Assembly: GCA_022823225.1 (NCBI GenBank)
Contig: JAJDXM010000048.1
Span: 27,180-91,179, forward strand
Direction: 5' to 3'
From: Gemmatimonadota bacterium
GTDB lineage: Bacteria > Gemmatimonadota > Gemmatimonadetes > Longimicrobiales > Gaopeijiaceae
Length of the DNA stretch: 64,000 nt
Part shown: piece by piece, positions 11,602 through 20,077 of the stretch
Numbering within the stretch: position 1 is the stretch's first letter
How the letters are laid out: the number at the start of each line of letters is the position of its first letter
Notes under the pieces: model-generated
What the model was told of the DNA's origin: nothing
Databases searched by the model: none
The model's input: only the letters and a program-made list of their open reading frames with translations
Position numbers and translations under genes: made by a program

Positions 11602-11619
11602 TGTAAAGAGAACTTTACA
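11602..11619. promoter_or_regulatory. AT-rich 18-bp palindrome before fabF
   Basis: The plus strand reads TGTAAAGAGAACTTTACA, a perfect inverted repeat with 7-base arms and a 4-base spacer. It ends 2 bases before the fabF start codon, in the acpP-fabF gap. The same arms recur inside smc at 33346-33363. In DNA it looks like a dimeric repressor site; in fabF mRNA it could form a 7-pair hairpin over the ribosome landing site. Its composition is far from the GC-rich surroundings. The binding protein is unknown. Confidence 0.55.
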
Positions 11620-11677
11620 CGATGTCATGTCTACCGTACTGTCCGGCCACTCGGCGCCAGCGCGTCAGGCCCGGGCG

Positions 11678-11920
11678 CTACCCTTCCGAGTTCTGCTCGA
11701 TGTAGGAAATGGCGTCCCCGACGGTTCGCATCTGTTCGGCGTCCTCGTCCGGGATGTCGATGCCGAACTCCTCCTCGAACGCCATGACGAGCTCAACCGT
11801 GTCCAGAGAGTCGGCACCGAGGTCGTCGACGAACGATGCATCCGAGGTAACCTTGTCGGCTTCCACACCGAGTTCGTCGATGATGATTTCCTTGACCCTC
11901 GCTTCCGCGGTGTCGGACAT
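11678..11920 (-). CDS. acpP: Acyl carrier protein
   Basis: An 80-residue acidic protein with the phosphopantetheine attachment site Ser38 in [14 protein letters not shown], followed by the [12 protein letters not shown] segment, both standard for AcpP. It carries growing acyl chains for the FabD/FabH/FabF/FabG enzymes encoded around it. It lies 100 bases downstream of fabG, the largest gap in the cluster. The ATG is preceded by GGAGAAGAAAG. Confidence 0.97.
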   Translation of the reverse strand: MSDTAEARVKEIIIDELGVEADKVTSDASFVDDLGADSLDTVELVMAFEEEFGIDIPDEDAEQMRTVGDAISYIEQNSEG

Positions 11921-12020
11921 TCTTTCTTCTCCGTGAGGTGTTTGCTGCTGGTTCGTCTGGGGGGCGCGGGCACCGATTGCGTCAAGCGGGGACCGGCCCG
12001 GGGAGCCCGTCTCGACCGGA

Positions 12021-12767
12021 CTACATCGCCATGCCCCCGTCTACCGCGATGATCTGGCCGGTAATATAACGCGCCTCGGGTCCCGCCAGAAACCGCACGA
12101 CGTCGGCCACGTCGCCGGGCTCGCCCAGGCGCGACAGCGGAATCCGCTTTTTCAGCTCTTCCGTGACCTCCTCTCCCAACTCCGCGGTCATGTCCGTGGT
12201 GATGAAGCCGGGAGCGACCGCGTTGCACCGCACCCCCCGCGACGCGAGTTCCCGGGCGACGGACCGGGTCAGCCCGTGCAGGCCCGCCTTGGACGCCGCG
12301 TAGTTGGCCTGTCCCGGGTTGCCGATGAGCCCGATGACCGAAGATATGTTGACGATCGACCCGTGCCGCCGTTTCATCATGCCGCGTGAAACCGCCCGGG
12401 TCATGTTGAAGGCGCCGCCGAGGTTGGTCGAGACGACCTCGGACCATTCGTCGTCGCGCATGCGCAACAGGATGTTGTCGCGGGTGATTCCCGCGTTGTT
12501 GACCAGAATGGATACCGGCCCCAGCGTCTTCTCCACCGTCCGGACCGTGCGCTTGCAGGCCCCCGGATCGGCGACGTCGCACGGGAACGCGGCGTGGCCT
12601 TCCCCGGCGAGGCCGGCCGCCGCGGCCGCCGCCCGCTCTTCGTCGAGGGCCAGCACCGCCACCGTTGCCCCGGCCCTCGCCAGCGCGCCCGCGACTGCCA
12701 GCCCGATTCCGCGCGACCCGCCTGTGACGATCGCCACCTGCCCTCCCAGTTCTCCGGCTTCCTTCAT
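12021..12767 (-). CDS. fabG: 3-oxoacyl-[acyl-carrier-protein] reductase
   Basis: A 248-residue short-chain dehydrogenase. The cofactor loop TGGSRGIG is near residues 15-22, NNAGIT near 90-95, and the catalytic Ser143, Tyr156 and Lys160 are in ISS...YAASK. The C-terminal block [14 protein letters not shown] is typical of FabG. It reduces 3-oxoacyl-ACP with NADPH. The gene overlaps the fabD stop by 4 bases (ATGA) and precedes acpP, so context confirms FabG over other SDRs. Confidence 0.95.
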   Translation of the reverse strand: MKEAGELGGQVAIVTGGSRGIGLAVAGALARAGATVAVLALDEERAAAAAAGLAGEGHAAFPCDVADPGACKRTVRTVEKTLGPVSILVNNAGITRDNILLRMRDDEWSEVVSTNLGGAFNMTRAVSRGMMKRRHGSIVNISSVIGLIGNPGQANYAASKAGLHGLTRSVARELASRGVRCNAVAPGFITTDMTAELGEEVTEELKKRIPLSRLGEPGDVADVVRFLAGPEARYITGQIIAVDGGMAM

Positions 12768-13699
12768 CTTTCCGACTCCATGGATTCAATGGACTCCGCG
12801 GTGCCCAGGGCAACCGTCGGGACTCCCCTCGCGTTCCGGCGGTTCAGCCCGGTGAGGACTCTGCCGGGACCAAGCTCGGCGAATTGCTTCACCCCCATCT
12901 CCCGCATCCGCGCGATGCACTCGATCCACCGCACCGGCGCTGTGAGCTGGCGCACCAGCAGCCGCCGGATCCGGTCCGGGTTGGTCACCGGCGCCGCGGT
13001 GACGTTGGACACCACGGGGAACTCCGGGCTCCGGAAGGGAATGCCCTCCAGCACCTCGCGAAAGGCGTCGGCGGCCGAAGCCATGAGGGGCGAATGGAAC
13101 GCTGCCGAAACGGTGAGCTCGATCACGCGCTTCGCACCCATCCTCCTGGCGGCGCCGGAGATCCACTCGATGGCGCGGAGTTCGCCGCTGACCACCACCT
13201 GGCCCGGTGCGTTGAGGTTCGCGGGCACCAGGGTCATCCCGGCGGCAGCCGCATCGTCGCAGAGCGTCGCGATCGCACCGTCGCCGAGGCCGAGCAGCGC
13301 CGCCATCGAACCGGGGGCGGTGTCGCCGGCCCGCGCCATGAGTTCGCCGCGGCGACGGACCGCACGGAGCCCGTCCGCGAAGGTGAAGGTCCCCGCCGCC
13401 CCATGGGCCGACAGCTCTCCCAGCGAGTGACCCGCGGCCGCCGCGATGGGACCGAGCCGTTCGCGGACCACCCTGTGGACCGCCAGGGAGTGGACGTAGA
13501 GCGCGGGCTGGGCGTTCTCCGTAGCGGTGAGAACCTCCGGCGGACCATTCCATGCGATCCCGGAGAGCGCCATGCCCAGCGTGTCGTCGGCCTCCTCCCA
13601 GGCTCTTCGCGCCTCGGGGAAGCGCCCCGCGAGGGTGTGCCCCATGCCGGGGTGCTGCGATCCCTGCCCGGGAAAGAGCAGGCCACCAGGTTCGTCCAC
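12764..13699 (-). CDS. fabD: Malonyl-CoA:ACP transacylase
   Basis: A 311-residue acyltransferase. It begins with the FPGQGSQHPGMG signature, has the nucleophile Ser92 in GHSLGELSA, and the catalytic histidine in AAFHSPLM near residue 198. It transfers malonyl groups from CoA to ACP. It lies 19 bases after fabH and overlaps fabG by 4 bases. Confidence 0.96.
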   Translation of the reverse strand: MDEPGGLLFPGQGSQHPGMGHTLAGRFPEARRAWEEADDTLGMALSGIAWNGPPEVLTATENAQPALYVHSLAVHRVVRERLGPIAAAAGHSLGELSAHGAAGTFTFADGLRAVRRRGELMARAGDTAPGSMAALLGLGDGAIATLCDDAAAAGMTLVPANLNAPGQVVVSGELRAIEWISGAARRMGAKRVIELTVSAAFHSPLMASAADAFREVLEGIPFRSPEFPVVSNVTAAPVTNPDRIRRLLVRQLTAPVRWIECIARMREMGVKQFAELGPGRVLTGLNRRNARGVPTVALGTAESIESMESER

Positions 13700-13718
13700 G
13701 CAGGGCCGGGCCGCGCGC

Positions 13719-14711
13719 CTACCAGCGCATGATCGTGGCGCCCCAGGTGAGACCGGCGCCGAATGCGGTCATCAGCACCACCGAGCCAGGCCCGATCCGC
13801 CCCTCCTCGATCGCTTCATCCAGTCCGACCGGGATCGTGGCGGAGGAGATGTTCCCGTAGTGCTGCAGGTTGACGAACACCCGGTCCATGGGGATCCGGG
13901 CGTAGCGGGCGGTGGATTCGATGATCCGGATGTTCGCCTGGTGCGGGACCATGATGTCGACGTCGTCCGCGCACATACCGGCGTCCTTCATGACCTTGGA
14001 CCCCGCCTTCGCCATCGACTTCACGGCCGCCTTGAAGATCTCCGGACCGGACATCTGCAGCATGTGCTCCTGGTTGCGGAGCCGTTCCTCGTTCAGGGGC
14101 AGTCGCCCGCCCCCGGCAGGCCGCTGCAACAGCGATGCCAGGTCGCCGTTCGAGCTGTGGTGGCTCGACAGCACCCCTTCCCCGTTCAGCGAGGGTTGAA
14201 CCACCACCGCACCCGCGCCGTCGCCGAAGAGGACACAGGAGGCCCGGTCCTCCCAGTTGGTGATCACGGACATCTTCTCGGTGGCAACGACCAGGACCGT
14301 TTCCGCCTGCCGGGCCGCGATATGCCCCTCGGCGCACGACAGCGCGTACAGGAACCCCGTGCAGGCCGCCTGCAGGTCATAGGCGAAACACCGGGAAGCT
14401 CCGATGGCCGACTGGACCTCGCAGGCCGTGGAGGGAAGCAGCCGATCCGGCGTCGCGGTCGTCACGATCAGGATATCGACATCGGAGGGGGACAGCCCGG
14501 CCTTCTCGAGAGCGGCGTTGGCGGCGCGCTCTCCCATCTGGACCGCGCCCATCTCGGGCGGCGCGATGCGCCGCTCCCGAATGCCGGTGCGCTCGCGAAT
14601 CCACGCGTCGCTGGTGTCGACCATGCGCTCGAGATCGGCGTTCGTCATGATCTGGTCGGGCAGAAACCGGGATGTCGCGGAGATTCGCGCAACGGCCTTC
14701 CTGTTGTTCAT
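13719..14711 (-). CDS. fabH: 3-oxoacyl-[acyl-carrier-protein] synthase III (KAS III)
   Basis: A 330-residue initiating condensing enzyme. The triad is Cys117 (AACTGFLYAL), His257 (VPHQANIRI) and Asn287 (HYGNISSATIP), and the GDGAGAVV block near residues 163-170 is conserved. It condenses acetyl-CoA (or a branched acyl-CoA) with malonyl-ACP; the primer preference cannot be read from the sequence. The ATG at 14711 overlaps the plsX stop by 4 bases; a longer open frame upstream was rejected because it runs into plsX. Confidence 0.96.
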   Translation of the reverse strand: MNNRKAVARISATSRFLPDQIMTNADLERMVDTSDAWIRERTGIRERRIAPPEMGAVQMGERAANAALEKAGLSPSDVDILIVTTATPDRLLPSTACEVQSAIGASRCFAYDLQAACTGFLYALSCAEGHIAARQAETVLVVATEKMSVITNWEDRASCVLFGDGAGAVVVQPSLNGEGVLSSHHSSNGDLASLLQRPAGGGRLPLNEERLRNQEHMLQMSGPEIFKAAVKSMAKAGSKVMKDAGMCADDVDIMVPHQANIRIIESTARYARIPMDRVFVNLQHYGNISSATIPVGLDEAIEEGRIGPGSVVLMTAFGAGLTWGATIMRW

Positions 14712-15688
14712 CCGTTGTTGTCCTGTCCGGCCGCCAGTTCTCTGGCCATGTGGGAAACCATTCGACTGTCGACTGCGCGCCGTGCCACGCCGACCGCTTC
14801 CCTGATCGCTTTTGCGGACGACGCGCCGTGGCACACGATGCTGACGCCGTTCACGCCGAGGAGGGGCACCCCGCCGTATTCGGCGTAGTCGAGGCCGCGA
14901 AGCAGTTCGTCCAGGCCCGGCTCAAGGTAGTGTTCCGCGAGCTGCGAGCGAACCCGGGTCACGAGAAACCCCGCCAGCGATTCGTAGAACTTCAGGAGAA
15001 TGTTGCCGATGAAACCGTCACAGACAAGAACGTCGCAGCCGTGGTGCACGACATCGCGGCCCTCGACGTTGCCTGTGAAGTTGAGGTTGCTGTCCGCCAG
15101 CAGGACATGTGCCGCCTGCACGGCTCCCGTACCCTTCCGGGCCTCGCCGCCGATGTTGAGCAGCCCGACCGAGGGTCGTTCGATTCCCGCCACGTCCCTC
15201 ATGTAGACCGTGCCGAGCCGGGCGAACTGAACGAGCTGGTGCGGCTTGCAGTCGACGTTGGCGCCGGAGTCCACCACGAGTGTCGTGCCGCGAGTGGTCG
15301 GGAAAGGCGTTCCGAGGGTGGGGCGGTCGACCCCGTCGAGCGAGCGCAACGTCAGCTGGGAAGCCGCCATTACGGCGCCCGTCGAGCCCGCTGAAACGAA
15401 GGCATTCGCCTTCCCCTCCCGGTGCAGTTCGAGTCCGACGTGGATGGAGGAACGTGGGTTGCGCCTCAGCGCGGACACGGGGGAATCTCCAGGGGCGATG
15501 CGGTCGGGCGCGTGGACGACGTCGATGCGGTCACGCGGGAAGGAGCGGCCGAGGCATCCGGCGATCAGTTCCCGGTCACCCACGAGTATGATGTCGAGGT
15601 CGGGATTCTGCTCGACGGCCGCGATGGCGCCGGCCACCTCGCTTTCCGGGGCGCGATCGGTCCCCATCGCGTCCAGTGCGATCCTCAT
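14708..15688 (-). CDS. plsX: Phosphate acyltransferase PlsX
   Basis: A 326-residue protein starting MRIALDAMGTDRAPESEVAG, the PlsX signature, followed by the NPRSSIHVGLELHREGKANA and FVSAGSTGAVMAAS segments. PlsX converts acyl-ACP to acyl-phosphate for phosphatidic acid synthesis, linking the Fab pathway to membrane lipids. A TTG three codons upstream is a possible alternative start. It lies 33 bases after rpmF, the usual rpmF-plsX-fabH order. Confidence 0.96.
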   Translation of the reverse strand: MRIALDAMGTDRAPESEVAGAIAAVEQNPDLDIILVGDRELIAGCLGRSFPRDRIDVVHAPDRIAPGDSPVSALRRNPRSSIHVGLELHREGKANAFVSAGSTGAVMAASQLTLRSLDGVDRPTLGTPFPTTRGTTLVVDSGANVDCKPHQLVQFARLGTVYMRDVAGIERPSVGLLNIGGEARKGTGAVQAAHVLLADSNLNFTGNVEGRDVVHHGCDVLVCDGFIGNILLKFYESLAGFLVTRVRSQLAEHYLEPGLDELLRGLDYAEYGGVPLLGVNGVSIVCHGASSAKAIREAVGVARRAVDSRMVSHMARELAAGQDNNG

Positions 15689-15721
15689 CGGCGCCAACCC
15701 ATTTTACGTGCGGGCGCTGCG

Positions 15722-15904
15722 CTACTCTTCCTCGACTTCGTAGATCAGCTCTCCTCTGTACATCCCGGAGGTCGGGCACACCCTGTGGCGGACCTGCGGG
15801 TCGCCCGTGCGGGAGCAGGTGCCGAGCGTGGGACGCGTAGCCTTGTAGTGCGTGCGGCGCTTCCGCTTGCGCTGCCTGGAAACCCTCTTCTTGGGGACCG
15901 CCAT
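15722..15904 (-). CDS. rpmF: 50S ribosomal protein L32 with degenerate zinc site
   Basis: A 60-residue basic protein starting MAVPKKRVSRQRKRKRRTHY, the L32 N-terminus. Zinc-binding L32 has two CxxC pairs; here only Cys30 (TCSRTGD) and Cys43 (VCPTSGM) remain and the second cysteine of each pair is replaced by Thr or Ser. Zinc binding in the usual way is therefore unlikely. It sits between DUF177 and plsX, the conserved position. Confidence 0.95.
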   Translation of the reverse strand: MAVPKKRVSRQRKRKRRTHYKATRPTLGTCSRTGDPQVRHRVCPTSGMYRGELIYEVEEE

Positions 15905-15914
15905 TCGTCTCTTC

Positions 15915-16427
15915 CTAGTCTGTTCGCAGGGCCCGCAGCGCCGACCAGCGAGGATCGACCTCGCCGTCCGCTTCCGCCGGCCCGCTTTTGAATCTGTCTG
16001 TCGGGTCGCCGCAACGCACGCAGCGGCCGCTCTCTTCGGCTGCGGTGTAGTACCGCGGCGCCTCCAGCAGGATCTCCTCCCGGATCGCGTCTTCCAGGTC
16101 CAGCAAAGTGTCGTGGTCGCCTATGGGGCGGACATCCGGGTCGGAGCCCTCCCATTCGCCGGCAGGCACGAACACCAGAGCAAGCGGCTTTTCGACCGCA
16201 ACCTGCAGTTCGTCCAGACAGCGACCGCACTCGTACAGGAGCGGAGCCTTCCACGCACCCTGAACGATCACCCCGCCCCCTGCCGTAAGCGCCGCGGTTC
16301 CGGTCACCTCGACCGCGCCCGAGAACTTCAACCCGGAGCCGGCCCAGATCTCGGAATCCTGACCGACCGACCCTGTCAAGGCGAGCGTTCGGGATTGCCG
16401 CAAGCGCAGCAGGTTTATCTGCACCAT
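15915..16427 (-). CDS. DUF177 (YceD-like) protein
   Basis: A 170-residue protein with CxxC pairs at 67/70 (YECGRCLDE) and 136/139 (GRCVRCGDP) and the acidic helix segment DLEDAIREEILLEAP, the DUF177 pattern. YceD-family proteins are encoded next to rpmF across bacteria and have been linked to 23S rRNA/ribosome maturation. The gene is the first of the fatty-acid operon and lies 10 bases before rpmF. A promoter-like pair at 16436-16465 would start transcription almost at the ATG. Confidence 0.88.
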   Translation of the reverse strand: MVQINLLRLRQSRTLALTGSVGQDSEIWAGSGLKFSGAVEVTGTAALTAGGGVIVQGAWKAPLLYECGRCLDELQVAVEKPLALVFVPAGEWEGSDPDVRPIGDHDTLLDLEDAIREEILLEAPRYYTAAEESGRCVRCGDPTDRFKSGPAEADGEVDPRWSALRALRTD

Positions 16428-16435
16428 GGATCCCT

Positions 16436-16465
16436 ACGTTACCGAAACATGTGTAGTCATGTCAA
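16436..16465 (-). promoter_or_regulatory. Predicted promoter of the DUF177-rpmF-fab operon
   Basis: On the minus strand TTGACA (16465-16460) and TAACGT (16441-16436) are spaced by 18 bases. Transcription would begin about 16429, one or two bases before the DUF177 ATG at 16427, implying a leaderless or nearly leaderless mRNA. The -35 is a perfect match; the -10 is weak. Confidence 0.45.
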
Positions 16466-16518
16466 TGACCGCGACTGCCTTTCATGGGGGGTCGGACCAC
16501 TTGCCCCCTCGGCCCCGG

Positions 16519-16935
16519 CTATCGCGCCAGTTCGGCTTCCGTGAAGAAGAAACCGATCTCCCGGCGCGCGTTGTCGTCCGAGTCGGATCCGTGGATCGCG
16601 TTGCGTTCCCTGGACTCGGCGTACAGCCGACGCACGGTTCCCTCGGCCGCCTCGGCCGGGTCGGTGGCGCCGATGGTCTGCCGCAGTCTCATGACGGCGT
16701 CCGGCGCCTCGAGAACGATGGGAATGCATGGACCCGAGGTCATGAACGAGACCAGGGAGTCGTAGAAGGGCCGCTCCCGGTGGACCGCGTAGAAGGATCG
16801 GGCCTGTTGGGTTGTCATCGTCAGCATCCTCAGGCTGCGGACGGTGAAGCCGGTGGCCTCGAGGTGTGCGACGATCCTGCCCACCGCGCCGCTGCCGGTC
16901 GCGTCGGGCTTGATGATGGCCAGTGTCAGGTTCAT
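16519..16935 (-). CDS. ndk: Nucleoside diphosphate kinase
   Basis: A 138-residue protein with the Ndk start MNLTLAIIKPDAT, the FYAVHRERPFYDSLVSFMTSG block and the phosphorylated histidine His115 in NAIHGSDS. It equalises nucleoside triphosphate pools with ATP. The ATG at 16935 was chosen because the IIKPDA motif begins six residues later, as in homologues. It lies 83 bases downstream of the CBS-domain gene. Confidence 0.97.
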   Translation of the reverse strand: MNLTLAIIKPDATGSGAVGRIVAHLEATGFTVRSLRMLTMTTQQARSFYAVHRERPFYDSLVSFMTSGPCIPIVLEAPDAVMRLRQTIGATDPAEAAEGTVRRLYAESRERNAIHGSDSDDNARREIGFFFTEAELAR

Positions 16936-17018
16936 GGCGTCGAGTTTCGGTTGGGGACACGGGGGAGAACGCGTTTGACGCGCGTCATTCGTAACGGAAG
17001 GAAGAGAAGTTCCAGGAG

Positions 17019-17873
17019 TCAACCTGTCGCGGGTGAAGCGGCCACCAGGGTGTCGGCGAAGGCGCGCAGCACCGTCTCCCGGTCGAGGAACCCGACGAGC
17101 TTCCCCTCGCGCACGACGGGAAGTTGTGCGACATCGCGCCCGATGATCGCGCGGCTCGCTTCCGCAAGGCTCTCGTGTTCGGATACGCAGAGTACCGACC
17201 GCTTCATGATGTCGCGGGCCACCGCCCGGCTCCGTTCCGCGGGCCCGTGACCACCGGGCAGCGTGTGCGCGAGCACCTCGTGGACGCCGATCACGCCAAG
17301 CATCTCATGCTCCGCGCCGACCACCGGCACGAAGGAGATGCCGCGTCGCATCATGAGGTGCTGCACTTCGCTGACAGGTGTATCCGGGTAGATCCGATAC
17401 GTGAGCCGGCGGAAGACGTCCTCCACACGGACCAGTGTTCTTATCTCCATGTCTGAAAACAACCTGGAATCCATGATCCGAAGCAGTTTCTCATGGTCCG
17501 GGTCGTCGCCCGCGGCAGCCGAAACGCCAATCAGCGCGGGGCCCAGAAACAGGTTGACCGCGGGGCGCGACAGGCTCCAGACCACCCATGTTCCCCAGTG
17601 GGCCGGCCGTCTGGCGGCGCCGCCGGGGTGCAACAGAAGGAGAAGCCCCCCTTCTCCGGGGGAGTCGCCCAGGTTGAGAAGGCCCACTCGCGCGGTGAGC
17701 GAAACGGACTTCGGCGCGTAGCCGGGCCGGGACGCTCTCCCGGCCGCGGAGAAGACCGCATGACCCTCGGGCAGCGGCAGCGTGCCGCTCGCCAGACAGT
17801 CCCACGCGCCGGTCTCCGTGCCCGCCACCACCCGGGGCTCGGCAACCAGCTGTCCGAGCTTCACCGAGCCCAT
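17019..17873 (-). CDS. CBS-pair protein with an unassigned N-terminal domain
   Basis: A 284-residue protein. Two CBS motifs cover about 155-205 (TPVSEVQHLMMRRGISFVPVV) and about 218-275 (DIMKRSV...QLPVVREGKLVGFLDRETV); such pairs bind adenine nucleotides. Residues 1-145 are not recognised. The segment ARVGLLNLG...GLLLLLHPGG followed by DHEKLLRIMDSRLFSD faintly resembles PTS EIIA domains, but no catalytic histidine can be placed. It lies 87 bases after sucD on the same strand, so it could sense energy state near succinyl-CoA synthetase. A 29-base element shared with the alaS leader lies just upstream of the ATG at 17873. Confidence 0.75.
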   Translation of the reverse strand: MGSVKLGQLVAEPRVVAGTETGAWDCLASGTLPLPEGHAVFSAAGRASRPGYAPKSVSLTARVGLLNLGDSPGEGGLLLLLHPGGAARRPAHWGTWVVWSLSRPAVNLFLGPALIGVSAAAGDDPDHEKLLRIMDSRLFSDMEIRTLVRVEDVFRRLTYRIYPDTPVSEVQHLMMRRGISFVPVVGAEHEMLGVIGVHEVLAHTLPGGHGPAERSRAVARDIMKRSVLCVSEHESLAEASRAIIGRDVAQLPVVREGKLVGFLDRETVLRAFADTLVAASPATG

Positions 17874-17882
17874 GGCGCGATC

Positions 17883-17911
17883 AGTCCGTGGATGAAGCCC
17901 CGCGAGCACCG
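17883..17911 (-). repeat. 29-base leader element, copy before the CBS gene
   Basis: The plus strand carries AGTCCGTGGATGAAGCC at 17883-17899, extended by 12 bases that differ at 3 positions from the copy at 57026-57054. It ends 9 bases upstream of the CBS gene start, in the mRNA leader. Function unknown; it could be a leader RNA element or a small dispersed repeat. Confidence 0.5.
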
Positions 17912-17960
17912 GGGGCGGCCGGGGCGTGGATGGACGCCGCGTCGTGGCGGAGAGGAGCCG

Positions 17961-18848
17961 TCAGCGCCCAAGCGCGGCTGCGACCAGAGCGGAGATCTCC
18001 ACGGGGCGTTTGGCGACCTTGATCCCATTGTCCTCGAAGGCCCTGGTCTTTTCGGCGGCGGTTCCGGACGACCCGCTAATGATAGCACCCGCATGCCCCA
18101 TCCGCGTCCCCGGAGGCGCGGTGCGTCCGGCGATGAACCCCACGACCGGAATGTCCAGATTCGCGCCGACCCAATCGGCTGCTTCCTGCTCCGCGGTGCC
18201 ACCGATTTCGCCGATCATCACCACTGCTTCCGTGTCGGAGTCCGCGGCGAACGCCGCCAGGCAATCCGTGAAGCTGGTTCCGACAAGCGGATCGCCGCCG
18301 ATCCCGACGCAGGCGGTCTGGCCGAGGCCGTCCCGGGTGAGGTGGTGCACGGCCTCGTAGGTGAGCGTCCCGGACCGCGAGATCAGTCCCACCGGCCCCG
18401 GGGTGACGATTCGCCCCGGTATGATTCCCAGGTTTGTTCTGCCGGGACAGATGATCCCCGGACAGTTCGGGCCGAGCACCCTGCTGCCACGGTCTCGCGC
18501 GAGTGCGTGGGCTCGCGTCATGTCCAGGACAGGCACCCCCTCCGTTACGCACACGATGAAGGCCACCTCCGAGTCGGCCGCCTCCATGATCGCACCGGCG
18601 GCGAAGGCCGGCGGTACGTAGACCACCGAGGCGTTCGCGCCGGTTTCCGCCACGGCGTCGGCCACCGTGTCGAACACCGGCACCGCGGTTCCGTCCGGAC
18701 CGTCGAAGGAACGACCCCCCTTCCCCGGGGTGACACCCGCAACGACCTGCGTCCCGTACGCCATCATCTGCCGGGTGTGGAAGGAGCCGTCCCGGCCGGT
18801 GATGCCCTGGACGATCACACGGGTGGTCTCGTCAACGAAGATCGACAT
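17961..18848 (-). CDS. sucD: Succinyl-CoA synthetase subunit alpha
   Basis: A 295-residue subunit with the CoA-binding start [15 protein letters not shown], the [15 protein letters not shown] block and the phosphorylated histidine in [11 protein letters not shown]. It works with SucC to interconvert succinyl-CoA and succinate with nucleotide triphosphate formation in the TCA cycle. The ATG at 18848 lies inside the end of sucC (17-base overlap), so the two are translationally coupled. Confidence 0.97.
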   Translation of the reverse strand: MSIFVDETTRVIVQGITGRDGSFHTRQMMAYGTQVVAGVTPGKGGRSFDGPDGTAVPVFDTVADAVAETGANASVVYVPPAFAAGAIMEAADSEVAFIVCVTEGVPVLDMTRAHALARDRGSRVLGPNCPGIICPGRTNLGIIPGRIVTPGPVGLISRSGTLTYEAVHHLTRDGLGQTACVGIGGDPLVGTSFTDCLAAFAADSDTEAVVMIGEIGGTAEQEAADWVGANLDIPVVGFIAGRTAPPGTRMGHAGAIISGSSGTAAEKTRAFEDNGIKVAKRPVEISALVAAALGR

Positions 18849-19983
18849 GATCGCCTCCCGCCAGCCGCACGGCTTCCCGCACCACATCGTCCATCGAGGT
18901 GACCGCCGCCATTCCGGCATCGGCCAGCATTTCGCGCGCCAGTTCCTCGTTGGTGCCCGTAAGACGAATCACCAGGGGAACCCCCATGTCCATCCTTTCG
19001 ACCGCCTCCAGGATTCCCCGGGCCACGTCGTCGCAACGGGTGATGCCGCCGAAGATGTTGAACAGGATCACCTTCACACCCCGGTCGGCGGTAATGATCT
19101 CCAGCGCGGCCACCACCTTGTCCGGATTCGAGGACCCGCCGATGTCGAGGAAGTTGGCGGGTTCGCCGCCGTAGTACTTGACCAGATCCATCGTCGCCAT
19201 GGCCAGCCCCGCACCGTTCACGCAGCAGCCCACACTGCCTTCGAGCTTGACGAAGCTGAGGCCCGCCGCGCGGGCCTTCGCGTCGGCCGCGGACTCGGAG
19301 GCCGGGTCACGCATTCCGGCGATCGCCGGGCGTCGGAAGAGTTCGTTGTCGTCGATGCTGACCTTGGCGTCGATCGCCTTGACTTCGCCCGCCGCGGTGG
19401 AGATCAGGGGGTTGATCTCGGCCATGGACGCGCCGTTGCCGACGAATGCGTCGTAGAGCTGCGAGATGATGCGCGCCGCCTGCCGGGCCAGCCCCGCGTC
19501 GCCATGGAGCCGGGTGGCGAGCGTCCAGGCCTGGTGGGGCATGATCCCGTACCGGGGGTCGACAGGGAGCTTGTGAATCGCTTCCGGATTGGTCGCGGCC
19601 ACCTCCTCGATGTCCACCCCCCCCTCGGCCGAGACCATGATGACCGGGCACTGGGCTTCGCGGTCCACCAACACCCCGACGTAAGCCTCCGTCGCGATGT
19701 CCTCGGTCGGTGAGACCAGCACCCGCTCCACGGCGAGGCCCCGGATCTCCATGCCCAGGATCGCCGCGGCGTGCTGCTCGGCCTCGGCTGCGGTTGAGGC
19801 AAGCCTGACCCCGCCCGCCTTGCCGCGCCCGCCCGAGTGAACCTGCGCCTTGACCACCACCCTGCCGCCGTACCGCTCCGCCACCGCGCGCGCACCAGGG
19901 GGGTCGTCGGCCACTTCGCCCGGGTTGACGGCCATTCCGGCGGCGCGGAACAGCTCCTTGGCCTGGTATTCGTGAAGGTTCAT
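18832..19983 (-). CDS. sucC: Succinyl-CoA synthetase subunit beta (ADP-forming)
   Basis: A 383-residue subunit beginning [19 protein letters not shown] with the ATP-grasp lysine segment [17 protein letters not shown] and the C-terminal [14 protein letters not shown] and [10 protein letters not shown] blocks. It binds the nucleotide and forms the heterotetramer with SucD. It is the first gene of the sucC-sucD-CBS run and diverges from the cysteine desulfurase gene over a 94-base gap. Confidence 0.97.
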   Translation of the reverse strand: MNLHEYQAKELFRAAGMAVNPGEVADDPPGARAVAERYGGRVVVKAQVHSGGRGKAGGVRLASTAAEAEQHAAAILGMEIRGLAVERVLVSPTEDIATEAYVGVLVDREAQCPVIMVSAEGGVDIEEVAATNPEAIHKLPVDPRYGIMPHQAWTLATRLHGDAGLARQAARIISQLYDAFVGNGASMAEINPLISTAAGEVKAIDAKVSIDDNELFRRPAIAGMRDPASESAADAKARAAGLSFVKLEGSVGCCVNGAGLAMATMDLVKYYGGEPANFLDIGGSSNPDKVVAALEIITADRGVKVILFNIFGGITRCDDVARGILEAVERMDMGVPLVIRLTGTNEELAREMLADAGMAAVTSMDDVVREAVRLAGGDHVDLR

Positions 19984-20077
19984 GGCAGCCGTGAAGTTAT
20001 GGGGAAACCCGCTCGCATCAAGCGCCGACGCGGCGCGGTCCTATCATATTACAGAGTAACCCCAGCCAGAAGGACCC

